From contig JAKNDB010000109.1 of assembly GCA_024305405.1 (NCBI GenBank), forward strand, positions 5,270,001 to 5,334,000: a stretch of 64,000 nt of DNA, read 5' to 3'. Positions 41,501-54,148 of this stretch are shown here, one piece after another. The translations under genes were made by a program, and so were the position numbers. Origin of the DNA: Dirofilaria immitis (lineage: Eukaryota; Nematoda; Chromadorea; Rhabditida; Onchocercidae). The first letter of the stretch is position 1; every line of letters begins with the position of its first letter. The notes under the pieces were generated by a model. It was not told where the DNA came from and made no database searches. It saw only the letters and a list, made by a program, of their open reading frames with translations.

Positions 41501-44500
41501 ATGGATCACTATTAAATCTTTACTTTGTTACGCTCTAATATATTGATAAATGGATTTTTTGCCGATAAAATATCATTAGCTTCGAGAATCCCAAAATATT
41601 TACAATTTTCTTTGTAATCCACATATTTAAAGATCTTCCTTTTCTAGTAATTCTATCTGTCCTTCCAGACAACATTATTCCGCTTTTTCAATTAGCGTCA
41701 TTGAATATTTTCCTGTTTCAAATTCTTTTGACACTTTATTTTCAAGAGTCCCATCATAGTAATCATCGTCTATTATTGGCTAAATAGTCATTAATACATG
41801 ATTGAAACTATCATGATTTTTTTATTTATTCAGACAGAGTAGATAATTGATTTTCCCTATATCTTTAGTAGTGATATCATATCAAGTTTAGCTATAAACA
41901 AGGTTATTTTCTGCCGTTTCCTTCTAATTGTTCTCCATATTTTGAGCAATTTCCTCCCAGTTCTTTTGAAAATAATTCTCTGACTATCAATAGCTCTTTT
42001 ATTGAATTGACGATTATTCTTGCTAAAATTTTAAACATTGCGAGCCAGTAAATTATCGACTTATATACTTTATAATTAAGACTGCCTTTTCATTTAGGAT
42101 TTAATTATCTAATAACCATCTACAACATGCAATAAAAATATTCTCTTATCAATGAACTATGTTTTGAATCGAAATTGTATTTCGTCTGCTTCTAGAGCTA
42201 AATGTTTCTTGATTTATTTCATTACATGATGTAGCGTCATTATCATTTCTAATAATTCTAGCTTCTTCATTTCCTTTTTCAAACAGGTGTTTTCGTTCTT
42301 TATCTTAGGTTTCACTCGAAAAGTCTTGACGGAATAATTTTTATTACGCAATAGATTCACATCGTTGTTGGTTATTTCGAAGCATTTTATTCTTTACTGA
42401 ACATAGGATTCACACTTCTCAATTTTTTCACTATAGCTTTTATTCGTGTTTCACTGTTTCCATAACTTCAGCTAAGAATGACCCACATCCGTTTCGCTTA
42501 TTTGGCTCACAAAAAAGGTTGGCAACAAATGAATTTGCTGACGAAAAATCGTTTGCAGTGTGGTTCATGGTCGTATCAATATGAATATGTAAGTTTGATT
42601 GTTGATCAACAAGAAGTATTCCTCGACGACTTTTACGACAGTCAAGAGTGGCTACTAGAAAATGCTACTATTCACAATGGTTATATTCGATGACAAGCTC
42701 TTGTTTGATTGATATGATATCTTTACGTAACGGTTGTAATAAGTTCAATTAATAAACAGTTTCAAGACTATTCAAATTTAAGTGTAAATCAAATCTTTTA
42801 TCAAGTAAAGTAACTTAAGTGATTTTCGATTAAATTTTTCTGTAACTGCCTGATTAATTATAGGCACAATGGAATCTCTCGAGCATGAATCTTTTTCAAC
42901 TATTTATATGATTTTGATTCTTCGGAGACAGTCATTTTACCACATTTTTAATTTCGTTTTTCCGACCACTCTGGTAAGTAAATCCTATTGTAAAATATAA
43001 TTTTTTTTTCTCTTAATAAAAAACTGTCGCGGTGAATGAACCACTCATGCTTATTAATTATGAAAGTTATTTGGAATTTGTCCAGGAAGTTGTCTACATA
43101 AAACGCATTTCATCATATGATCATAATGGAGCTACGTGGCTTGCATTAGTGATTACAATACTGTTGATGCTAAGTTGCCTTAATTGAAAAAAATATGCTG
43201 AATGATCATGCTTTAAAGTATAATAAAATGAAACGAAATGTCTTATTGTTTCATTCAGGTAAGTCTTCTAGCAATTATTGGTTTTCATTCTCCGATAAAT
43301 GCTACTGGTCGACACGAAAGTAAATTTCGTTTGGGAATCATGGCGTTAATAAGTATGTCTGTCATACTTTTGATGCTAGTTGATGAAATGAAAGTCGCAT
43401 TGGAATCAATTCCTGGACAGAAAGGCTCGTTTCGTGATGTGCCTTTGCTTGGTTGGTTTCCTAATTTATGAGAATTTTTAGACATTTCAAGTGAATAAAA
43501 TTATCAGTTTATGTTTTATTTTTACTCTCGATAATTTCAGCTGTATTTCATATGATACAAATGCTTATTATAAGTATTGCCACTTGCACCAGTTCAACAT
43601 TTGTTTATTTAGAGAAATATGCTTTACGAAATCAATATGTTGAGGTGAATGCTTTTAGTTTTATTCCGTAATAATATCTATATTTGACTGAATAACCATC
43701 TGCGCATTAGTTACTCTAACTAATAGTAGAAGAAAAATAATACTACAAACCGAACAGGTAAAGAAAGATTGTTACGATCTTTCCATGATAATTAAGGCAA
43801 TTCCATGGTGGTTACGATTTTTATCAGCTAAGAGATTGTTCTGCTGTTATCTGCCGAAAAAATTTCAAATAGCAGGCAGTGAAGATATCAAAAGAAATCA
43901 TGATGTTACTACACGCTTTGTCAATTCAACCTCTGATAGCTTCACATTTCGCGATGTAATTCCTATTGAGGCAAGTATTTAATAATGTCGGTCAACAATT
44001 TTTTCCTAAAATAAAATCAGGACATGAAAGCAAGCTTTCTCTATATCATCTCTATGGCAACATTTTATCCTTTTACTGATTATTGCTTCTGTGAGTCTTT
44101 TGTAGTTATAAAAATAGCGGGTTGATATGAGAAATTGATTCCACGGTCGATAAGGATCTTGGAACTGGACGACACAATGTGATTTCGAATTTGGTAAATC
44201 AATAAAAACCCAATTAGCATAACCTCCAACTTTACCAGTGGGGATCGACGAGATTTTTTTCAAATGAAATAACGGAGTATTAAAATTTCATAGCCTTATG
44301 AAAGGTTTAAAAGATGATAATTTTGCAGTAAAGTTAAAAAATCTGAACGAACCATCTATTTTTTCTATCTAGGATCTAGGTCAGCTAATATAATTGATTC
44401 AAACGGAATCATTTCGTACTTTGAATTACTTGAAAACAGAGATTGATTGCAACAGCGAACGACTTGTCTAATTCATTTTATTTTTAAGAAAGAGCTGCAA

Positions 44501-44778
44501 ACTTTTTGCAGGTAAACGTGACGGAATGTCACCAAGAAACAGCAATATCGGAAGTCATTGCTGATGCACCACCACCGATAAATACGCAACGGATTGAGTT
44601 ACTCGTTAATTTAATGAGAGAATTCATACAAATGAAAGAAGAAGGTCAAAGAAGACGTTGTTTACCGACTTATTGGAAGAGAGTTATCAGAAGGCTGGAG
44701 AACATTTCGCTTGCCGTTTATCTTTTTCTTGTCATTACCAATGTTGCCATGTTTATGTGCCATGAATTTTGGTACTGA
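38552..44778 (+). CDS. Cys-loop ligand-gated ion channel subunit, nicotinic-like, divergent
   Basis: Such subunits assemble as pentamers in neuronal or muscle membranes and gate ions on transmitter binding. The exons are about 38552-38832 (left edge uncertain), 39178-39332, 39855-40008, 42559-42679, 42864-42973, 43259-43451, 43541-43644, 43758-43970 and 44512-44778. Visible parts are the N-terminal helix region RLLNQI; WWIDPSLRWN; the Cys-loop C-PINVKHFPFDIQN-C with exactly 13 residues between cysteines; GSWSYQYEY; the pre-M1 and M1 segment LRRQSFYHIFNFVFPTTLVS; M2 KFRLGIMALISMSVILLMLV; M3 VFHMIQMLIISIATCTSSTF; a long cytoplasmic loop; and M4 ISLAVYLFLVITNVAMF just before the stop. There is no vicinal Cys pair in loop C, so it is non-alpha. 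The M1-M2 linker lacks the usual PPDSGEK motif, which marks a divergent nematode ACR/LGC-type subunit; ligand and ion selectivity are unknown. The signal peptide exon is not found. Introns 3 (2.55 kb) and 8 (GC-AG) are unusual. Confidence 0.9.
40009..42558 (+). other. Large intron (2.55 kb) of the channel subunit gene
   Basis: The flanking exons join NCTFA to CGSWSYQY in phase. The interior, especially 40.9-42.4 kb, is T-rich on the plus strand, and no exon or element is recognisable. Confidence 0.7.
43971..44511 (+). other. GC-AG intron of the channel subunit gene
   Basis: The donor ATTGAG|GCAAGT matches the strong consensus typical of GC donors; the acceptor is TTTTTGCAG. Using the GT three bases on (GCAA|GTATTT) shifts the frame and gives an early stop in the M4 exon, so the GC donor is required. 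Confidence 0.85.
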
Positions 44779-46299
44779 ACTCAATCGTTCATATGAAGCA
44801 GTAAAATTTGTTTAATTTTCGTCATGGCTCTTAAATTCCCCGCTTATTTGTTTTATTTAGCTATATTCAATCTAATGGTTCTCTATTTAGTATCAGTAGC
44901 CTTTGTTAATTTGTTGTACTTTAAGACCGATTTAACTCAACTTAACAATTATATAATTCTCTTGAAAGCAAATAATCTCAATTTTCTCAGTCTTAATTCA
45001 AACGATCTTAATTTTCAAATGAATTCAGTTTCAAAAATTACGAACGCTTTAACCGTACAACATAATTTGAGAGATTCTGAGCTTGAAAATTATGTAACCT
45101 TGTTTTTCATCTGTGTTTGATCAGCATACTAAATTTGGTCGCTTCAAGATCAAATGCTATTGCTAATTATCCACTGATGACACAAACGAGGTTAATTTGA
45201 TTTATATCGTTACAAATATCTGACATAAAACAATCAAACAAACGAATTCGAATACGGAAAAAATTATGAATTGCCGGGAATCGTCGACCGCAATTGAAAT
45301 TAGCTTGTGTAACCAATTTCAAGTTTTCCTGATAAATATGCAGCTTTTTCATTTTTTAAAGTCTTTCCTACACATTTTTATGGCTTCGTTGTCATAAGTG
45401 GCAAACATAAACAGTGAGGATTGGGCCAAATAAGTTGGAAGTCCCATATATTCATATATAGAAACTGATAAAAGTTTTCAAAATGCAGTCATCTTCAAAA
45501 ATAAAAATAAAAAAAGAAACAGCTAGGCGAGAGTCATTTCTTTCGTAACTCTAAAAGGTTAAATATTAGGTATACACGAATAGTGAATAAAATATCTGGA
45601 AGTTTCTTGCCGTTACGTTCATAACTCACATCACTTTTGTGATTTTAACCTTTTCGCTTAACTCTTTCTTACTACTTCTACATTTCTTAAGCCAAATTCC
45701 AGACGAATGTAAAAGCAAATTTAACTTGGAATGGAGTAATGCATGATTTTAATAAGTCTGAAATTTTTTAAGCGCAATGCTCCAAGCATTAAAACAAAGG
45801 CAAGAATATATGGTAGGTAAATAATCAAATTTGTTTGCTGCTCATATTGCGAAAATGTAGGTAAATAATCAAATTTGTTTGCTGCTCATATTGCGAAAAT
45901 GTAAACATTTTAAATGGACATGCATTGTTCTTCACAGTAGTCTTCTCATAGGATTTGTCGGAATAGCCGAAATATTTTGTAATATAAATATATCGAGATA
46001 TTAAAGATATCTTTGTATTCTATAATATTTCGGAAATACCAACTAGTATAATATCAAACCCTGGAAAGTTTCAAACGTTCATTGACTGATAATTTCATTT
46101 TTAATCTTCGACATTATGTTAGCAGAAGACTGTAAACAACTTCATTATAAAAAATAATAGATAGATAATAGAGATTACTAATTCCGCTTCCTGAGCTTCC
46201 GTCCTCTGCAAATATCGATCAGTCCTGCTGTGATTGTACAATTTATCCATTTACTTAAGTACTTTACTTACCAACTCGGTGACATACCTTGTTGCTTAC
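44779..46299. other. Intergenic 3' of the channel gene
   Basis: A 98-codon hydrophobic frame (44824-45120, plus) starts 45 bases after the channel stop, but it shows no motif. A 44-bp tandem duplication lies at 45813-45903. A possible terminal exon of the orphan minus-strand cluster begins at 46205. Confidence 0.45.
45813..45903. repeat. 44-bp tandem duplication
   Basis: Two identical copies of 44 bp (45813-45856 and 45857-45900) are followed by three bases of a third copy. Confidence 0.95.
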
Positions 46300-46398
46300 C
46301 TTCTCTTCTTTCCTTCCTTGTCCTCGCGGAGGAAGATCGTTGGTTGATTTACGCTCCGAGAAATCCGTATTAATATAAGCCCAATCATCGAACAATTT
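46300..46398 (-). CDS. Orphan coding exon, unidentified protein (partial)
   Basis: A 99-nt segment is bounded by a strong acceptor (TTTCTATAG) and a strong donor (AAG|GTAAGC). In phase 0 it encodes KLFDDWAYINTDFSERKSTN followed by DLPPRGQGRKEEK, a polar sequence that looks coding. Phase-compatible neighbours exist: an upstream segment ending VNGQMLRGGKNGVQ at a GTAATC donor (46704), itself preceded by an Asn-rich stretch (46.75-46.85 kb) but separated from it by a TAA, and a downstream acceptor at 46205 followed by RTEAQEAEL. A second phase-consistent reading, starting MGKCFVAEKMAS at 46741, also links all three segments. I do not recognise the family. A real small gene, or part of a larger one, is likely; its frame and extent are open. 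Confidence 0.45.
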
Positions 46399-49300
46399 CT
46401 ATAGAAATAGTAATATGACCATGGATCAATTTTAAACTTTATTACCATATAAATCAAAAATAACTGACATGATCTTAAAGGCCTTGTCGTTATCGAATTT
46501 TTATTGTTCTCGAATATTTGTTGTATTTCAAAAGAAAAAGTTTACAAATTACTACTTCTTGCAACTAAAAATTGAGCACAAGTAATATGACTAATAATTT
46601 ATCAATTGTTTTTTAAAAATTAGATGTCTTTTCAATTTTTTTTTAAAAATCAAGTTGCGAAATTTGATTTTACCCGATGGCGTCGCCTGCTACTAACGAT
46701 TACCTGGACGCCATTTTTTCCGCCACGAAGCATTTGCCCATTCACGGCTTAACAAAATTTGTTTTTATTGCTTCCAGTCTTGTTTCCATTGTTGTTGTTC
46801 CTGTTGTTGTTATTGTCGTTATTGTTGTCGATATAGTTATATCAACTCTCGTAGATAATTTAAATTAAGAAATGATCTTGACGGGAAAAATTTTTTGAAT
46901 TGTCTTTCTGTTCGAAAATGTACTCATTAAAGGTACCCATTAAAGGTACCCATTAAAGATACCAAAAAAAAATGGTGCCCATTAAAGAAACCATTCCTCA
47001 TATCATCCATTTCTTCATTCACTTCATTTTCGTTACCTTAATTCTTTGTGAACAGTTTAACCAATGATATTTTAATTTTAATTTCACTTTAATTGTATTG
47101 TCTTATTATATTTATCGAATTGCCTATATCGTCTCGATAAGTCGCAATAAAATAAACCGTATATTCTTTGACGCAACCAACAATCGACCGGGCAACTCCT
47201 CATCGCCACGATAAACAGCGATAACTCGGATCAACAATTCAATCCAATCAAGGAGAAAGTTCTCTGCTATCAAATTCAAATAATCAAAGTGGAGAATTCT
47301 CTATTCTTCCACTAAACACTAAACACAATAATCTTTACAAACCTAATCACATCAAATCAACGAATTTTGCAATAATATTTGTAATCTGATAAACTATTCA
47401 TTTTCAGGATACAACATTTTTTAAAGAAAAAGATTTCATAAAATCATATTAATCCCATCGATTGAAAAATGAGAATTTAAGTTCTGAGAGCATAACGACA
47501 TAATGAAATATTAGATGCTAGAAAAGAAAGCTGAAATTGGATATTATAGCAATCAAGATTTTTTTAATGATAAAAATCAAAAGAATTACGAAACCAAGAA
47601 GAAAGAGAAGGAATTTCAAAAATTTTTGCTGGAAAAATTTGATATTTGTTTAAAATTTCACTGAAAAGTTAAAATCATCTTAAAATTAAATTAACAAACA
47701 GCTGCTACCTGCAAGTTTTTATTTTTCTACTTGTTAAACATTGATATGCAGAATGAAGATACGGATGCATTTTGTTTGTAATAAGTAATAAGTCCTTTAT
47801 AAAATCTTTTGCAAAATAAATTGTATTTTGTAGAAAAATACAGCATAAATTTATTAAATAAATTCGAATAAGACCAAAATAAATGAAAAATGGGAAATCT
47901 CTGATGCCACATTAGCAACAAATGCTGCTCTTTGCCATGTCACCAGCGGTAATCATTATTGTGTACTAAGAACACAGAAATTATTTGTTTGGTAACTGCT
48001 ACTGCTCTAAAAACACATAATTTCTTCAATTCATCCATTTTAATAGACTTATGATTTGTCGAAGATAACACAAAAAAACCACCAGACTTTCTCTAATGAG
48101 TATGCTGCTCTTAAATGTCTAAGAAAATTGAAAATAACAAATAAAAAAGTAATAGAATGACCAGGACGAAACAATGGAGTTTGGAACAGCTCTGATTTGC
48201 GATATTATTTAAATACAAACTAGTCTTGATGATTTTGATAATGCAAAAATAATATGTAGTAGGCGAAAGAATAAATGGCAATATCATAAAATTTATGAAT
48301 TTAATTAAGTTGAAAATCTGAAATGGTTATAGCAAATGACATGAGACTGTTAGAAGTCATGCGGACATAATTTTTGCATGAAATCTTAAATTATTAAATT
48401 TTAATTACTCCTTTGAAAGGACTCAATAACATTAAATGCTCTAACGGTGTATTTATACTTTCCAGAGCACTCTTCTAGAAAGTATCTTAAAATTAGAGAG
48501 AGATCATCGATAGTCTATCAGCTCATAGGACTAAAGTATCTATTAGTCATATATAAAACAAAAACGCTAGTTGTTCGGTTTCACAATAATGGATAATGAT
48601 ACCTATCGAAAGTAAGTGCCCTATTTATAAATAGGTGATTTACATTTCATCAAACATTCAAAAAACATTTGCTCAACATATCATTCCGATATTCTTTATT
48701 GCAGCAAATTTAATTTTGATTTATAAAGAGAAAACCTGCCAACTCTCAAAACTTGCCCGCTCCTAAACTGTCTTCTTTTTCGCAAGTTATCCTATAAGTC
48801 CAAACATTTATTAGGGTTCCATTGAAAGTACCAGTTCAATTTATCATGCGTGGAGTATTCTTAATCAAAAAACTGCAAGAATCGGAACCTTATATTGTAA
48901 GGGTTCTAACAACTCCGCATTGTTTGCATTATTTAGTGATTTATGCGCAATCCGTTTCGGATCACTCGAGATCGCTATTCTTTCCATAGGTTTCATGTGA
49001 CAGCTACATAAAAATGGGACCAGAAATTTACTCACTGATGTTTAAAGGTCAGGCAAAAACACTCCGTAAATTTTCAAATACTTCACGTTGCAAACAGTAA
49101 GTGTGGTACCAAAAACTCCGTATGTTTGAAAGCTAAAACGCCGACAATCTCACTTTATTAAGATATCATATTTTCTCTGCAACATTTGCATGTGTTTAGA
49201 CAGCTGTCTTTCATCATACACAAACTATGCAACGTGCGCAACCGACAATGAAAGAAATAAATCTTCATGTATAATTTTTATACATTTTCATATTGGTATA

Positions 49301-50116
49301 TCTTCCTACCCTTCACTTCAAAATACAAACGCAGATCCAATAAATATCACTCTTAAAAGTATAAAAAGTCATATTCATCGTCAAAACAAACGCAAGACTA
49401 TTTAGCAGAAACGATTGTTCCACACGAAGAATTTATCTCTTTTGCTTCACATTAAAAGACCAACCCGTGTGTATAGACATAGATTTAAACATCCAAGCAG
49501 TGCGTCAAAAGATTTTCTTATCAGATTGTCACCAGTTACCACAGTTTTACATAAATATCAATGAATTAATTTTTAAAAAAGACGAAAATTATACACATAA
49601 TGGAAATATGGCAAAAATATATAACAAGTGCTTTTTTATATAATCATATTGCCAGATATTTGAAAACAAGACGATTTTTACAAAGAAAAATGATTCCAAG
49701 AGTCACCGGGTACAGCACAAGTGATTGAGGTATGACAGTAATTAAACGTTATATTTATGAAAATTGTAATACATATTTCCTTTACCGGAAATAGAATCCA
49801 AAAAACGATAAGCTCAAATTAATACTTCGTACATAATAAAAATTTTATCACCGAAACCAAGAAACTGATGACTAGTGATTAAAAGGATCTGGAATAAAAA
49901 AATATGATATAAAAAGTATTGGAGTTGAAAAGACGCTTCTATGACATTCACTCTAATTTTAATATCTTCGAATCGAAAAGATAAGCTAGAAATACTCAAG
50001 ATATGGAAAATTTTAAAAGTACGACTGGATATGATTAAAAAGTGCAACTACCAATCCAACTCCTTTTCCCTAGTATCGCTAACATCAACAATGTGATAAA
50101 AATTTAGAATTGAAAC
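46399..50116. other. Intergenic with Asn/GTT low-complexity stretch and short repeats
   Basis: Positions 46795-46860 are a GTT/GTC-rich low-complexity tract (Asn-rich on the minus strand, Val/Ile-rich on the plus strand). A 13-bp repeat follows at 46925-46992. From about 47.0 kb to the 3' end of the IkB-like gene I see nothing supportable. Confidence 0.5.
46925..46992. repeat. 13-bp tandem repeat (CATTAAAGGTACC)
   Basis: Two exact copies (46925-46937 and 46938-46950), a third with one change (46951-46963) and a degenerate fourth (46980-46992) after an A-rich spacer. Confidence 0.9.
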
Positions 50117-53100
50117 TTAATTAGATTTAACAGTGGCACCACATCTTAACAAGCTGATGAAAACGTTGGAACGAAGTTTTTCATCGTGTGGTTCCAGTTC
50201 ACAGCGTAAGCTTTCTAATGGCGTCTCACCATACATATTTTCTTTATTCGCCAATTTTGTAATCGTTTCCTCATCCACACACGACTTGAACATCTGAGTG
50301 AATCGATAAGTACGTTTTGTATAATGGACCTATCTCAAAGCTTATATCCAGAAGCGATCTGCCAAGCTTTAATGCTTCATATATTAAAGAAAGTTTGAAG
50401 ATAGCTCATAAAAATAATTCATATTTATCTAAGTTCATATTTATCAGTTTTGCTAGACATGTCCATCTAAGTCTTTTTATATGATTGGTAATTCATTAAA
50501 TCAAAAACACTGAAGAATGAAAAGTACCTCAATAAGATCAGCATTCAAACTATTTACTGCATAATGAAGGATATTGTTTCCACATAAATCCTGCATATCA
50601 ATAATGTTGGTAAATATCGTTGAAATCAATGAAAAACAGCATTTCATTATTAAAACTGATGTCGTGAGCCAGCTTATTGATTGTATAAATAATGAATAAA
50701 TGCTTGTTGACTTAAAAATCATTATTAGATCTTTAATTTCTAGCCACATGAGAACTTACATAACAATGAACACAACAGACCACAACTGTGTTAAAAAACA
50801 GTATATTGATCACAATAATTTCATTTCGGCTTTTTAAATTAAAAGATTAATAAAGTACTAATTACTCTTTATAAAAAGAGAAGTTTCTACTTACTGTGTT
50901 CATGGGATTAGCTCCATATTTTAAAAGACACAGAATCGTTGAACTATTATCAATATACAGCTCAGTTTTTCCCGGACCTATACCATGCTCCTTAACAGCA
51001 CACAAAAGTGGCGTTTGTCCCATTCCATTTAGCATATTAACATCGGTTTTCCACTAGCACAAAGAATCTAAAATTTGATGTTGTAACTTAGAAGCCATGA
51101 GCTTCATAACGAAGCTTCTCTTCTCTTCCTAACTTCTTAACTGAGTCATAGAATAAAAGTTGAGCTCACGAAGCAGTGCCTAAAAATTTTAAAATCAGCC
51201 CAAAGTACTGAAAAGAAAAAAATTTGCAAATACATGACAAATTGTAACAAATGCATAATTCTTCAATGGAACAAATGAAACCCACTTCAACAATTTCGGT
51301 CATTCCGTTTGACGCAGCGCAATGCAAAGGTGTCTGTTGTCCTGGCAATGCAGTCTGATAATTCGGGTTTGCTCCGGCTTCTATCAAATATGCTACAACT
51401 TCAAGACTATTCTTTTGTACAGCCAAGTAAAGAGGTGTTTCGAAAGCTGCATTTGGCATATCGAAAGCTCGCTGAGTACAAACATCTTCAGCTTTCAACA
51501 TCTGCTCAACAAGCGCATAAATTTTCGGGAGATCCATATGTAAAATTACGATGTGCAAAAGGCTATCACCATCTGGATCCTGATAGCACAGTGCACCTTT
51601 CAATTCCTACAATAGAGCTATTTAAACGGTGAATTCAAATAATGCGTTTATGAAAGGATTCTAAAAACTAAAATTAAGTATATTGACCAATTAAATTTGA
51701 TAAAAATCGATCACTATCAATTCGAATTACGAATAATAATGAAATACATAGACAACTGGGCTAAGGACATACGCGCTATGTTTACCATGTTTGTGGTCGC
51801 ATTTGAATAATGGTAAGGCCATGTAAAAATGATGTCCCAGCAAATCTGATGATTTTGCTTGAAGATTAAAATCAAACTAACCTGAATACATTTACATGAC
51901 CATGCCCAAGCTTCAACCATTTCATTGTCATTAATTAAAGAACGCAAGCGACTTTTTGCTAAACGTGATATGATCCGTTCTCTTCCGCTTTGATTGGTTA
52001 TTAATAACTCAGGAGTTGACAAATTTTTGGAAACAACAGCCGTTTCCAGCTTGTTTTCTTCAGAAATAACTGGGATTTGTGCAGCTGTTCGTGGTAATAC
52101 AGGGAACATTGCGGTGCACTTTTAGCCGAAAGTGGCGAAACACAATTATCTTCAACAAGAATCCGATACAAAGGACTATCGAAATTTGTTTGATTGTTAC
52201 CATCACTAATGCTGCTATCTCTGGATCGCGCTGATATACCGCTTCCCGGTGATCGAACTGCTGTCGTGTATTCTTGGGAATATTTTAAAATAAAGTCGGA
52301 AAGGTCTTCAGGAAGTTGGGTATTCTCCACCACATTCTCGGAAGACGAAATAGTTTGCTCCAAACTGGATAAGATCTGGTGCAGTGCATCCGATGAACCG
52401 CAGTCAAAATCTGACTGAACTGTATTCGAAGTCGAACTATTCGTTACAAATTTTATAAGATCAGGATCAGTTTCAACGATGGAAGAAAAAGTGGGATTTT
52501 CATGGTCAAACTGACGTGTGCTATGCAACATGTTATAGTTTTCGGTATTTCCGTCAAAATTCTGTAGCTCTGTGGCATAGTCACTACTTGATGTGTATGG
52601 AGCATGGCCAACGACAGTGCTGCGCAAATTACGAACAGGTCCTCTAGCGCGTAATACTACAGACTTTTCAGATGATGGCTTTTCCGCTTTCTTCACCACA
52701 ACATGTTTTTCATCATCCTTCACTTTTGAAGGACTAGGAACAAGAGCTTTCTCGGACAAAACGATTTCAGCATTACCACCGTTTGTTTTCTTTTTATACT
52801 TCTCCTGCAAATGAAGGGAACAATATAAGCATATTTTCACAGTTATATAAAACAGACTGGCAATGTTTTACATTCTCAACTCTAGCAACAATATAGAAAG
52901 ATGAAGAAGAATCCATACAACTCAATTCCATTCACACAGGAAAGATTACGATTGTTTCTGGAAGGCACATACATAAGACAGGCCACTAGAACATGCGCGA
53001 CAAACTATCCGTATAAAAAACAAATCTAACAAATAATATCACATGGTAAATCGAATATGTTTCTAGTTATTTTCCTGATCGCAATTTATAATATATCTAC

Positions 53101-53463
53101 CAAATAGTCAAAGAGAGGAACATAAAACGGCTCGCTTACCTTATTTATCTCAGCAGCATCGTTATTTAGGAGGTCATCGAACAAAATGCCATTGTTTCGG
53201 CTAGTTTTGATTGTCGTGCTCGTCCTGCATGCTAGTGTACTTGAACGTAATCTTTGTAGGGTAACAAATTCTGAAGGCGATATCCTTTCAGGATAACGAC
53301 TGGTTTTGATGCAAGGATGAGGATCGCCAGGTCTAAGCTGCTTAACAGCAATGGATAATGAGGCGAAATTATTAGTAAGAGCGTCCGCGATGTTTCCTTC
53401 TAATGGTATCGGTTTTAATTTCTTAACAGTCTGATCATTTTTTGAGCATTCTTTGGAAGCCAT
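50117..53463 (-). CDS. IkB/Bcl-3-like ankyrin-repeat protein (IKB-1/NFKI-1 class)
   Basis: Six exons (53140-53463, 51882-52804, 51286-51606, 50895-51053, 50528-50590, 50117-50293) give about 655 residues. Residues 1 to about 415 are Ser/Thr-rich, low in hydrophobics and with basic patches, so likely disordered. From about 417 come ankyrin repeats: DPDGDSLLHIVILHMDLPKI, FETPLYLAVQKNSLEVVAYL, GQQTPLHCAASNGMTEIVE, GMGQTPLLCAV, CGNNILHYAVNSLNADLIE and a degenerate C-terminal repeat (YGETPLESL). This layout matches nuclear IkB proteins (Bcl-3/IkB-zeta) and nematode IKB-1/NFKI-1, which act without Rel/NF-kB in C. elegans. No DSGxxS degron was noticed. Exon 2 changes frame at T4 52120-52123; one added base restores the frame and makes its length a multiple of three in phase with exon 3. 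The start is the ATG of MASKECSKN. Which paralogue it is, and its partners, remain uncertain. Confidence 0.85.
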
Positions 53464-54097
53464 ATTCACTAGCTTTTAAAACATCATATGACGCACAGTG
53501 GATCCAAATCTGATTAATGAAGCAGATATATTTTCCACTGAAACTTTATAACGGTATTGATTTTAATTTTTCAACAAACTGAATCAAACATTGTACGGAC
53601 TCTGTCGACAGTTTATTTGAAAATCTAATAGATTAATTTAAGTAATTTTAGCTGAAATGCGATGTTAAATAATATACAAAAAATATCGTTCGTTTCCTAA
53701 ATTATTTCAAGAAGCATAGCAGATACAACTTAACAATATATAGTAAAAAGAATAATGGGTAAGATGATTTTACAACAAGAAAAGGAACATGAGAGAAGAG
53801 GAATAAATAGATCAATCTAACATCTAATGTATATCTTCATTCTAACCAGTAACAATACTGAAACAATCTACAATTTACAATACACACCCCATGAAATGAG
53901 GCAGAAAAAAGTACATCAGGCGAATCGCTCGGAAGTTCCCCGCTCATGTGCATCCGTATTTGCGCACCGGTTAAGTTCTCCTTGGAAATAAATGCATGGG
54001 CGTGCATGCATGCTCATACACATAGATGAGATGTGCAATATATATACATATGTATATACGTGTGTGTGTGTAGGTATGTGTGTAGATGTGTGTGTAT

Positions 54098-54148
<51 letters not shown>

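Noticed and set aside
43034..43186. About 50 open codons between channel exons 5 and 6 (43.03-43.19 kb)
   Set aside because: Exons 5 and 6 join in phase within M1 (PTTL-VSLL), and the intervening frame does not match any channel segment.
44824..45120. 98-codon frame directly after the channel stop, hydrophobic N-terminus
   Set aside because: No motif, no trans-splice acceptor before its ATG, and the Asn/Leu-rich composition is typical of translated AT-rich spacer.
46677..46868. 63-codon Val/Ile-rich plus-strand frame
   Set aside because: It is a translation of a GTT low-complexity tract; the minus strand is the more plausible coding side.
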